This document shows, in pieces, positions 24,390 to 30,961 of a stretch of DNA of 64,000 nucleotides; position 1 is the stretch's first letter, and each line of letters opens with the position of its first letter. Both the position numbers and the translations under genes were made by a program. The notes under the pieces were generated by a model. That model saw only the letters and a program-made list of their open reading frames with translations. It made no database searches and was not told the DNA's origin. Origin of the DNA: F1-60-MAGs149 sp037133755. Lineage in GTDB: Bacteria; Actinomycetota; Thermoleophilia; Gaiellales; F1-60-MAGs149. Where the stretch lies: positions 31,897 through 95,896 of the forward strand of contig JBAXNN010000010.1 in NCBI GenBank assembly GCA_037133755.1, in the 5' to 3' direction.

Positions 24390-24995
24390 GTGGGTGTCGC
24401 GCTCGCCGGGTTCCTCACCGGCCTCTCCCTGATCGTCGCGATCGGCGCCCAGAACGCGTACGTCCTGCGTCTTGGCCTGGCCCGCAACCACGTGGGCATC
24501 GCCGTCGCGATCTGCGCAGGATCCGACGCGCTGCTGATCGCCGCCGGAGTCGGTGGCCTCGGCGCCATCGTGCAGGCGCACGGGGACGTGCTCACGGCGA
24601 TCGCCCTGATCGGCGCGGCGTACATCCTCTGGTTCGCCTTCACCTCGTTTCGGAGAGCGCTGCACCCGGACGTCCTGCTGCCGACCGAGCAGCCGCCGCA
24701 GCCCGCCGCAGCCGTCGCCATTGCCGTGCTCGGCTTCACGTTCCTCAACCCGCACGTGTACCTCGACACCGTCCTGCTCGTCGGGACGATCGGTGCGTCG
24801 TTCGGCGACCAACGCTGGTGGTTCGGCCTCGGCGCCGCGCTCGCCAGCCTCGTCTGGTTCACCAGTCTCGGCTTCGGCGCGCGTCTGCTGTCGCCGCTGA
24901 TGGCCCGCCCACGCACGTGGCGCATCCTCGACGCAGCGATCGGCGTCGTGATGGTCGTGATCGCGCTCGCGCTGCTGCGCTCGGCCCTCGGATAG
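24390..24995 (+). CDS. LysE/ArgO-family amino-acid exporter
   Basis: 201-aa membrane protein with about six helices. The N-terminus GLSLIVAIGAQNAYVLRLGL is the LysE/ArgO signature, and GFTFLNPHVYLDT is the second conserved block. It probably exports basic amino acids such as lysine or arginine. The GTG at 24390 is chosen because homologous sequence begins there. It is 7 nt downstream of the acetyltransferase, without obvious functional link. Confidence 0.88.
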   Translation: MGVALAGFLTGLSLIVAIGAQNAYVLRLGLARNHVGIAVAICAGSDALLIAAGVGGLGAIVQAHGDVLTAIALIGAAYILWFAFTSFRRALHPDVLLPTEQPPQPAAAVAIAVLGFTFLNPHVYLDTVLLVGTIGASFGDQRWWFGLGAALASLVWFTSLGFGARLLSPLMARPRTWRILDAAIGVVMVVIALALLRSALG

Positions 24996-24998
24996 GCT
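24993..24998 (+). promoter_or_regulatory. Putative -10 hexamer for leaderless DUF427 transcript
   Basis: TAGGCT overlaps the lysE stop and ends 6 nt before the ATG at 25005. Confidence 0.5.
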
Positions 24999-25004
24999 CT
25001 GCGC

Positions 25005-25388
25005 ATGAGCGAATCCGGCCCGGCCCACGACATCGCCGATCCCGACATCACCGTCGAGGAGCGCGAGGCGCACATCGTCATCTCGATCGACGGCACGGTC
25101 GTCGCCGACTCGCAGCGCCCGTCCGTCGTGCGGCAGACCAACAGCGGCGTGGCCCGCTACTACCTCCCGCCCGAGGATGTCCGCGTCGAGCTGCTCGAGC
25201 GCACCGCCACGACGACGCACTGCCCGTACAAGGGCGACGCCTCGCACCACTCGGCGCGCATCGGCGACACGGTTCACGCCGACGTCGCGTGGACGTACGA
25301 CGACCCGCTGCCGGCCGCCGTCGATGTGGCCGGCTGGTACTCGTTCTATGACGACAAGGTGCACGTCGCGATTGGTCCCGTCGACTAG
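25005..25388 (+). CDS. DUF427 domain protein
   Basis: 127-aa small cytoplasmic protein. The DUF427 core is visible: VVADSQRPSVVRQ, YYLPPEDVR, TTTHCPYKGDASHHS and YDDPLPAAVDVAGWYSFY. The family has a tent-like beta fold and no established biochemical role. It is a single gene between lysE and the M16 peptidase with its own predicted leaderless promoter. Confidence 0.88.
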   Translation: MSESGPAHDIADPDITVEEREAHIVISIDGTVVADSQRPSVVRQTNSGVARYYLPPEDVRVELLERTATTTHCPYKGDASHHSARIGDTVHADVAWTYDDPLPAAVDVAGWYSFYDDKVHVAIGPVD

Positions 25389-25431
25389 CGGCACGGTCCA
25401 CCGGGCCAGACCCGGTTTTGCGAGCAGCAGG

Positions 25432-25437
25432 TAGCGT
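25432..25437 (+). promoter_or_regulatory. Putative -10 hexamer for leaderless M16 peptidase transcript
   Basis: TAGCGT ends 6 nt before the ATG at 25444, supporting that ATG over the GTG two codons upstream. Confidence 0.5.
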
Positions 25438-25443
25438 GTGGTC

Positions 25444-26709
25444 ATGTTCGAACTCGAGACTCTGCCCAATGGCGCTCGCATCCTGAGCGCACCCATGCGC
25501 GACGCAGCCAGCGTCGCCGTCGTCATCTCCGTCGCAGCCGGCTCGCGCTGCGAGACCCCCGAGGTTGGCGGCATCGCCCACTTCTCGGAGCACATGTTCT
25601 TCAAGGGCACCGAGCGCCGCCCGACCGCGCGGGATATCTCCGCGGAGATCGACGGCATCGGTGGCGAGTTCAACGCCTTCACCGGCAAGGAGCTGACCGC
25701 GTACTACGTCAAGTGCGCGGCGGCCGACGGTGGCACGGCGGTCGACGTCCTCAGCGACATGTTCCTCCACTCGACCTTCGACGAGGAGGAGCTCGAGCGC
25801 GAGAAGGGCGTGATCGTCGAGGAGATCAACATGTACACCGACACGCCGCGCGACATCGTCGGCCAGGTGTACGACACGGCGCGCTACGGCGACTCGCCGA
25901 TCGGCCGCCCGATCATCGGCACGAAGGAGACGGTCCGCGCGGCGACGCGCCAGACGTTCCTCGACTACCTCGGTGCGTGGTACCGGCCCGAGCGGATCGC
26001 GATCGGCCTCGGTGGCAACGTCTCCGACGCCCTGCTCGCCGACGTCCGCGAGCGCTTCGGCGCGCTGCCGGGTGAGCCCACCCCCGCGCTGCCCGAGACG
26101 ATCATCCCGGAGATCACCGAGCCCCTCGTCTCGATCGAGCGGCGCGACGGCGACCAGGCTCACATCGTGCTGGGTGTCGATGGCCTCCGCTCGAACGACG
26201 AAGACCGCTACGCGATGGCCGTCTGGCAGGCCGTGATCGGCGGCGGCATGTCGTCGCGTCTCTTCACCGAGGTGCGCGAGCGCCGCGGGCTCGCGTACTA
26301 CGTCTTCGGCCGCAACGCCGCGTACACCGACACGGGCTCGTTCGCCGTGCAGGCCGGCGTCGACATCAATCGCGCCAACCTCGCCGTCGAGGTGATCGCG
26401 CAGGAGCTGCGCCGCATGGTCGAGGAGCCGATTCCCGCCGAGGAGATCAACAAGGCCAAGCGCTACCTGATCGGCCACACCGTCCTCAACCAGGAGGACC
26501 CGAGTGGTCGCATCTTCTTCGGCCTGCGCCGCGAGCTGCTCGACGGCGGCTGGGTCGATCTCGACACCGTCATCCGCGGCATCGAGGCGGTCACGCCCGA
26601 AGACCTGCAGCGCGTTGGTCGCCGTGTCGTGACCCTCGACCGCGCGGTACTCGCAGGCGTCGGTCCGCTCGACGACCTCGATGGCCTGCGCGCCGCGCTG
26701 GGCGCCTGA
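25444..26709 (+). CDS. M16-family zinc metallopeptidase (processing-peptidase-like)
   Basis: 421-aa single-chain M16B protein. The inverted zinc motif HxxEH appears as HFSEH, followed about 75 residues later by the second glutamate region EEELEREKGVIVEEI. The C-terminal half has the usual M16 R/Y motif, in GGMSSRLFTEVRERRGLAYY. Bacterial relatives such as PqqF/YmxG-like proteins degrade small peptides. There is no signal peptide, so it is probably cytoplasmic. The amidohydrolase gene follows after a putative promoter. Confidence 0.93.
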   Translation: MFELETLPNGARILSAPMRDAASVAVVISVAAGSRCETPEVGGIAHFSEHMFFKGTERRPTARDISAEIDGIGGEFNAFTGKELTAYYVKCAAADGGTAVDVLSDMFLHSTFDEEELEREKGVIVEEINMYTDTPRDIVGQVYDTARYGDSPIGRPIIGTKETVRAATRQTFLDYLGAWYRPERIAIGLGGNVSDALLADVRERFGALPGEPTPALPETIIPEITEPLVSIERRDGDQAHIVLGVDGLRSNDEDRYAMAVWQAVIGGGMSSRLFTEVRERRGLAYYVFGRNAAYTDTGSFAVQAGVDINRANLAVEVIAQELRRMVEEPIPAEEINKAKRYLIGHTVLNQEDPSGRIFFGLRRELLDGGWVDLDTVIRGIEAVTPEDLQRVGRRVVTLDRAVLAGVGPLDDLDGLRAALGA

Positions 26710-26716
26710 CCCCGGA

Positions 26717-26722
26717 TACAGT
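26717..26722 (+). promoter_or_regulatory. Putative -10 hexamer for leaderless amidohydrolase transcript
   Basis: TACAGT ends 7 nt before the GTG at 26730. It overlaps an in-frame GTG (26721) and ends one base before an in-frame ATG (26724), arguing against those as starts. Confidence 0.45.
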
Positions 26723-26729
26723 GATGCCC

Positions 26730-27890
26730 GTGGAACTGCATGAGGAAGTCGCTGGCGTCTTCGCCCGCATGGACGCACTGATCGATGAGCTCGCCGGCGA
26801 CGGCATCCGCATCGACCCACACACGCACCTCGGCCTCGACGAGGACGGGATGTCGCAGACGCTCGAGGAGCTGATCGCGCACCTCGACGCGCACAAGGTC
26901 GCCCACGCGGTCACCTTCCCGCTGCACGATCCGGATCGTGGTGAGAACTACACGGTGCCGAACGACCGCGTCCTCGAGTGGGCCGCCGCGTCGAATGGCC
27001 GCGTGATCCCCTTCTGCCGTCTCAACCTGACCGGCGATCCGCTGGCCGAGGCACGTCGTGCGATCGCAGCCGGTGCCCGCGGCATCAAGCTGCACCCGCG
27101 GGCCCAGGCCTTCAGCGTGGACGATGAGCGCCTGACCCCCGTCTTCGAGATCGCGGCCGAGCACCGGCTGCCGATCCTGATCCACGCCGGCCGCGGCATG
27201 CCGCCGATCGGCGAGGCCCTCGCGACCGCGGCCGAGCGCAATCCCGACGCCACGCTGATCCTCGCGCACGCCGCGATCGTCGATCAGGACCGCATCGCCT
27301 CGCTGGTGGCCGGCCGCCCGAACGTCGTGTTCGACGCCTCGGCCTGGAGCCCGATCGACCTGCACGGTCTGCTCACGCGTGTCCCGCCCGAGCAGCTCGT
27401 CTGGGCCTCCGACCTACCGTACGGCACGATCCGCGAGAGTCTCTTCGCCACGCTGGCCGTGCTCTGCGAGATCGGCGCCGACATGAAGACGCGCGCGGCG
27501 GTGCTCGGCGGCACCTCGGAGCTGCTCCTGCGCGGCGAGCACCCCACGCTGTCTGCCACGCCGCTCGCGCCGCGTGACCGCGTCGTCAATCTGGCCCGCC
27601 AGCGCCTCGGCGGCTACCTCACCGCGATGCTGCCGATGATCTGGCAGCGCCGCCCCGACTACGTCGGGCACTTCGGCCTCGCCGCGGCCGTCTGCCGCGA
27701 CGAGGAGGAGCAACTCGGCGGCATCGGCGACCTGATCCGCATTGCCGAGCGCCGTTGGGACCAGGCGCTCGCCGGCGAAGATCGTCCCACCCTCGAGGAT
27801 GTGCGCGAGACGTTCGAGATCGTCCTCGCCGCGTGGGTCCTCGCCTACTCGCCCGCCACCCAGGCGCGCTGGAACGAGCTCCCCGCATGA
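26730..27890 (+). CDS. Amidohydrolase-family metal-dependent hydrolase with C-terminal helical extension
   Basis: 386-aa protein. Residues about 20-270 form an Amidohydro_2-type TIM barrel with the metal motif DPHTHLG, the lysine segment GIKLHPRAQ, histidines in LIHAGRG and LAHAAIVD, and the final aspartate in WASDLPYG. About 110 further residues, mostly helical, extend past the barrel and match nothing I recognise. GTG at 26730 fits the leaderless pattern; ATG at 26724 is the alternative. Substrate unknown. Its stop overlaps the nucleotidyltransferase start (ATGA), so the two are probably functionally linked. Confidence 0.85.
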   Translation: MELHEEVAGVFARMDALIDELAGDGIRIDPHTHLGLDEDGMSQTLEELIAHLDAHKVAHAVTFPLHDPDRGENYTVPNDRVLEWAAASNGRVIPFCRLNLTGDPLAEARRAIAAGARGIKLHPRAQAFSVDDERLTPVFEIAAEHRLPILIHAGRGMPPIGEALATAAERNPDATLILAHAAIVDQDRIASLVAGRPNVVFDASAWSPIDLHGLLTRVPPEQLVWASDLPYGTIRESLFATLAVLCEIGADMKTRAAVLGGTSELLLRGEHPTLSATPLAPRDRVVNLARQRLGGYLTAMLPMIWQRRPDYVGHFGLAAAVCRDEEEQLGGIGDLIRIAERRWDQALAGEDRPTLEDVRETFEIVLAAWVLAYSPATQARWNELPA

Positions 27891-28657
27891 TCGCCACTGT
27901 CGTCCTCGCCGCTGGCCGCTCCGAGCGGTTCGGCACCCCGAAGCTCCTCGCCGAATGGTGGGGACGCCCGCTCGTCGAGCGCGCGCTTGAGATCGCGCCC
28001 GCCGGCCCGCGCATTGCGGTCGTCGGGACGCACACGGCGAAGCTGCTGCCGCTCTTCCAGGCCCACGGTTTTCAGTGTGTCCGCAACCCGAAGCCTGCGC
28101 AGGGGCAGTCGTCGTCGTTGCGCCTCGCGCTCGACGTGATGCCCGCGCAGGTCGACGCCGTGCTCGTGCTGCTCGGCGATGCGCCGGCCGTCCCGCCCGT
28201 TGTGGTCGATCGCATCCTCACGGAGTACCGCCGCCTCAACTGCGCCGTCACCGCCGAGTTCGGTGATCGCACGGCGCCGCCGATCATGATCCCGCGTTCC
28301 GACTGGGACAAGATCGCTGCCACCGGCGACAACCCGGGTGCCGCGCTCGAGCCCATCGCCATCGACATGAGCGACCTGCTCGAGGGCGACGAGGACGTCG
28401 ATACCCCCGAGGACCTCTTCGCCCTGTCGGCCCGCCGCGCCGGCGTCGACCTGCTCGAGCCCGCCGACCAGTCCGTGCTCGACGCCCGCCTCGACGACCC
28501 CGAGCCGTTCGCCGTGCGCCTACGCCGCCGTAACACGGCCGGCTCTGAGCGCCTTGCCGTCACGCCCCTTGCCCTCGAGAAGCTCGCCATCGAGCACTTC
28601 CGCGGCACCGAGGTGATCGCGCGCGTCGGCGACGAGTACGTGGCCCTGTTGGGCTGA
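27887..28657 (+). CDS. MobA/MocA-like NTP transferase with C-terminal extension
   Basis: 256-aa protein. The N-terminal domain (about 1-180) has the nucleotidyltransferase motif VVLAAGRSERFGTPKLL and the metal aspartate in LVLLGDAPAVPP, and resembles MocA (molybdopterin cytidylyltransferase) of molybdenum hydroxylase systems. About 75 C-terminal residues follow, ending DEYVALLG. Because the window also holds moeA and a CoxSLM-type enzyme, a role in making molybdopterin cytosine dinucleotide is plausible but not shown. The last nine codons and the stop lie inside a 59-nt near-perfect palindrome. Confidence 0.82.
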   Translation: MIATVVLAAGRSERFGTPKLLAEWWGRPLVERALEIAPAGPRIAVVGTHTAKLLPLFQAHGFQCVRNPKPAQGQSSSLRLALDVMPAQVDAVLVLLGDAPAVPPVVVDRILTEYRRLNCAVTAEFGDRTAPPIMIPRSDWDKIAATGDNPGAALEPIAIDMSDLLEGDEDVDTPEDLFALSARRAGVDLLEPADQSVLDARLDDPEPFAVRLRRRNTAGSERLAVTPLALEKLAIEHFRGTEVIARVGDEYVALLG

Positions 28658-28689
28658 CGTCGTCAGCCCAACAGGGCCACGTACTCGTC
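28631..28689. repeat. 59-nt palindrome duplicating the 3' end of the nucleotidyltransferase gene
   Basis: Arms 28631-28659 and 28661-28689 are perfect 29-nt reverse complements around one central T. The left arm is the last coding nucleotides (DEYVALLG and the TGA stop) of the gene ending at 28657. It can act as a terminator-like hairpin, or mark an inverted duplication or fold-back event. It abuts the next inverted repeat. Confidence 0.85.
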
Positions 28690-28789
28690 TGCGGACAATT
28701 TGGGCCCGGGCGTGAAATGAACGCAGCCAGCGTCACGAACACCCAGACCAGGGGCGGTCATTTCGGGCCCGGGCCCAAATTGTCCGCAG
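28689..28789. repeat. REPIN-like inverted repeat, second family
   Basis: Perfect 23-nt arms (28689-28711 and 28767-28789), containing GACAATTTGGGCCCGGGC and its complement. The inner part TGAAATGA / TCATTTC extends the pairing with two mismatches. The central spacer is about 37 nt. Total length of 101 bp matches the size of the GGGGTCAGACCC elements but the sequence is unrelated. It fills most of the 211-nt gap between the nucleotidyltransferase and the carnitine-dehydrogenase-like gene; nothing else was seen there. Confidence 0.8.
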
Positions 28790-28868
28790 GCAACCGGTGT
28801 CTCCCAAGCAGGCAGACAAGCACGCGACCGATCGCTGCGCGACCGCTCGCGTGAAGTCTGCGACTCGA

Positions 28869-29828
28869 CTAACAGGCCGCGTGCTTCTCCAACAGCTTCA
28901 TCAGGTCCACGAGGAACGCGTCGCGCTGGCGCTGCAGGTCCGCGATCGACCGCCCGGCGGCCTCCTCGTCGCAGCCGGCGACCATCTTGTCGCGGAGGTC
29001 CTTCGTCAGCTCGGGCGCCTCGAGGCGCGTCCACGGCTCGAGCAGCGAGTCGCCGAAGTGGTCGAGCATGTGGCCCATGCCGCCCTCACCGCCCGCCAGA
29101 TGGAAGGTGAGGCCGACGCCCATCTGCGCCCAGCGGACGCCGGGGCCGTAGACCAGCGCGACGTCGCACTCCTCGACCGTCGCCTCGTCGTTGGCAACCA
29201 TGTGGAGCAGCTCGCGCCAGACGGCATCCTGCAGGCGGTTCGCGACGAAGCCCGGCAGCTCGTTCGAGCAGCGCAGGGCCTTCTTCCCGGCGCGCGTGTA
29301 GAAGTCGAGCGACCAGTCGACCACGGCCGGATCGGTCAGCTCGCCTCCAACGACCTCGACGAGCGGCACGAGGTACGGCGGGTTGAACGGATGCCCGACG
29401 ACGAGGCGCTCCGGATGCGCGGCGCCACCGGCCATGTCGGTCATGCGGTAGCCCGACGTGCTCGACAGGATCGGCACGCCGGCGGGCGCGGCAGCATCGA
29501 GGCGCGCGAGCATGTCGATCTTGAGGTCGAGCACCTCAGGGCAGCTCTCCTGGATGACGTCGGCCTCGGCACAGAGCTCTTCCAGCGTGGCCGCCATCCG
29601 CAGGCGATCGCGCGACGCGCCGGGCGCGAGACCGAGCTGTTCGAGCGCGGGCCAGGCGATGTCGTGCAGGCGCTGGAGCTTCTCGGCGGCGTCAGGTGCC
29701 GGATCCCAGGCGATCACGTCGTAGCCCTGCGCGAGGAACTTCGCGGCCCAACCGCCACCGATCACGCCCGTGCCGATCACGCCGACGGTCTTGACGGCGT
29801 CAGGGGTGGTCTTGGGCGTCCAGCTCAT
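28869..29828 (-). CDS. 3-hydroxyacyl-CoA dehydrogenase family protein, carnitine 3-dehydrogenase-like
   Basis: 319-aa NAD-dependent dehydrogenase. The N-terminal Rossmann fold has VGVIGTGVIGGGWAAKFLAQ, followed by VIQESCPE and the catalytic-histidine block VGHPFNPPYLVPLVEVVGG. The C-terminal GPGVRWAQMG, LAGGEGGMGHML and PWTRLEAPELT blocks match L-carnitine dehydrogenases better than ordinary 3-hydroxybutyryl-CoA dehydrogenases. It would oxidise L-carnitine, or a similar 3-hydroxy acid, to the 3-keto product. A GGAG ribosome-binding site precedes the ATG. A BKACE enzyme at 17.5 kb could cleave such a product. Confidence 0.87.
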   Translation of the reverse strand: MSWTPKTTPDAVKTVGVIGTGVIGGGWAAKFLAQGYDVIAWDPAPDAAEKLQRLHDIAWPALEQLGLAPGASRDRLRMAATLEELCAEADVIQESCPEVLDLKIDMLARLDAAAPAGVPILSSTSGYRMTDMAGGAAHPERLVVGHPFNPPYLVPLVEVVGGELTDPAVVDWSLDFYTRAGKKALRCSNELPGFVANRLQDAVWRELLHMVANDEATVEECDVALVYGPGVRWAQMGVGLTFHLAGGEGGMGHMLDHFGDSLLEPWTRLEAPELTKDLRDKMVAGCDEEAAGRSIADLQRQRDAFLVDLMKLLEKHAAC

Positions 29829-29900
29829 GCGGATTCTCCGGAAGGTCAGCCGTCACACGACGGTCGGCCGGAGTCTATCGCCGGCGTTGGCCTCCGGTCG

Positions 29901-29999
29901 ATAGTCCAAAGGGGTCAGACCCTTTTGGAGCATGTGCGACCTTCAGCGATGCTTCGCTGCCACGGCATGATCCAAAAGGGTCTGACCCCTTTGGACTAT
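29901..29999. repeat. REPIN-like inverted repeat, locus C
   Basis: Third copy of the GGGGTCAGACCC element. Left copy 29901-29933, right copy 29967-29999, spacer 33 nt. Here the outer ends differ from loci A and B (ATAGTCC instead of ATGCTCC) on both sides, so pairing is kept; pairing continues outward with CCGGTCG (29894-29900) and CGACCGG (29999-30005 region). It lies between the dehydrogenase start and the anti-sigma factor stop. Confidence 0.85.
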
Positions 30000-30009
30000 C
30001 GACCGGCGA

Positions 30010-30261
30010 TTACTCGCAGTCGCAGTCGTCGCAGATGCGACGGAGCTCGGCGCGCAGCCCCTCAGGGCACGGCTCGTCGCAGGCCTTGCGCATGACGGTG
30101 CGCACGCCGACCTCGAGGCCGTAGCACTTGGCGCAGCACGGGCACACGGCGAGGTGCGCGTCGACGACGGTGACCTCTTCGGCCACGAGCGTGCCGTCGA
30201 CGTACTCCTGCACGCAGCGCTGCGCGTGGAGACAGGCCTCAGAGCGAACGTGGGTGCTCAT
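30010..30261 (-). CDS. Zinc-binding anti-sigma factor (RsrA/RshA-like)
   Basis: 83-aa protein with the ZAS motif HLAVCPCC (H-x3-C-x2-C) and an additional cysteine-rich C-terminus, DDCDCE. Proteins of this kind bind the partner ECF sigma factor under reducing conditions and release it when the cysteines form disulfides. The ATG overlaps the sigma factor stop, giving a coupled sigma/anti-sigma operon. Short length and gene order match actinobacterial SigR-RsrA and SigH-RshA pairs. Confidence 0.9.
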   Translation of the reverse strand: MSTHVRSEACLHAQRCVQEYVDGTLVAEEVTVVDAHLAVCPCCAKCYGLEVGVRTVMRKACDEPCPEGLRAELRRICDDCDCE

Positions 30262-30836
30262 GCGGCCTCCGGGTCGGTGTGGTCGGCTAGCGCCTTCTTG
30301 AGAACGCGACGACCGCGGTGCAGGCGACTCATGACCGTGCCGACGGGAATCTCCAGGACGTCGGCGGCCTCCTGATAGGAGAGATCGCCAAGGTCGACGA
30401 GCACGACGACCTCGCGGAACGGCAGTGCGAGCTCTCCCAGCGCGTCGAGCACGGGACCGGGCGACAGGCGCTCGATCAGCCGGTCGACGTCGGGTGCGGC
30501 CGGGCCGTTGAGACGGTCGTACAGGTAGTAGTCGTCGGCCTCGAGCCCGAGCTGCTCGGGCTGGCGCTGCTGCTTGCGGGCGTTATCGATCGCGAGGTTG
30601 TGGACGATGCGCAGCAGCCACGCGCGCAGGTTGGTACCCGGCTCGTACTGCTTCCACGAGCGGAAGGCACGGGTGTACGCCTCCTGCATCAGGTCCTCGG
30701 CGGCCTGGGGATCGCGCGTCAGCCGGCGCGCCACGCGCCAGACGTCGTCGGCTAGCGCCAGCGCCTGCTCATCGAAGACCAGCCGCGCGGGATCGGCCGC
30801 CGACGCGTCGGTGGTCTGGGCGGTCTCGTCGGCCAC
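30258..30836 (-). CDS. ECF RNA polymerase sigma factor, SigR/SigH type
   Basis: 192-aa ECF sigma factor that probably directs the thiol-oxidative stress response. Sigma2 region: RLTRDPQAAEDLMQEAYTRA and TNLRAWLLRIVHNLAIDNAR. Sigma4 region: LPFREVVVLVDLGDLSYQEA followed by EIPVGTVMSRLHRGRRVLKK. GTG at 30836 gives a family-like N-terminus (VADETAQT). An in-frame ATG at 30902 would add 22 residues and falls at the predicted start of a SigR-type promoter transcript, so a longer stress isoform, as described for Streptomyces SigR, is possible. Cotranscribed with the anti-sigma factor. Confidence 0.9.
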   Translation of the reverse strand: MADETAQTTDASAADPARLVFDEQALALADDVWRVARRLTRDPQAAEDLMQEAYTRAFRSWKQYEPGTNLRAWLLRIVHNLAIDNARKQQRQPEQLGLEADDYYLYDRLNGPAAPDVDRLIERLSPGPVLDALGELALPFREVVVLVDLGDLSYQEAADVLEIPVGTVMSRLHRGRRVLKKALADHTDPEAA

Positions 30837-30911
30837 GTTGCGAGCGTACCACCCAGCGGTGGCCGTGCCCGAGGGACCCGTGATGGCGGCAACTGCCTGC
30901 ATGCCCTGTTC

Positions 30912-30937
30912 AACGCGTCGGGTTCCCCCCGCATTCC
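30912..30937 (-). promoter_or_regulatory. SigR-type promoter upstream of the sigma factor gene
   Basis: On the minus strand GGAAT (30937-30933), exactly 18 nt, then GTT (30914-30912). This equals the Streptomyces SigR consensus GGAAT-N18-GTT and predicts positive autoregulation. The expected transcription start is at about 30905-30902. Confidence 0.7.
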
Positions 30938-30949
30938 AGCAACCTCGGC

Positions 30950-30955
30950 GATACT
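30950..30955 (+). promoter_or_regulatory. Putative -10 hexamer for leaderless heme A synthase transcript
   Basis: GATACT ends 6 nt before the GTG at 30962, diverging from the SigR-type promoter. Confidence 0.4.
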
Positions 30956-30961
30956 GCGGTC

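Noticed and set aside
28663..29034. A minus-strand frame ending in the same peptide DEYVALLG as the nucleotidyltransferase
   Set aside because: It is the inverted copy of that gene's end created by the 59-nt palindrome, joined to the antisense/out-of-frame part of the dehydrogenase gene; no start signal or family similarity.
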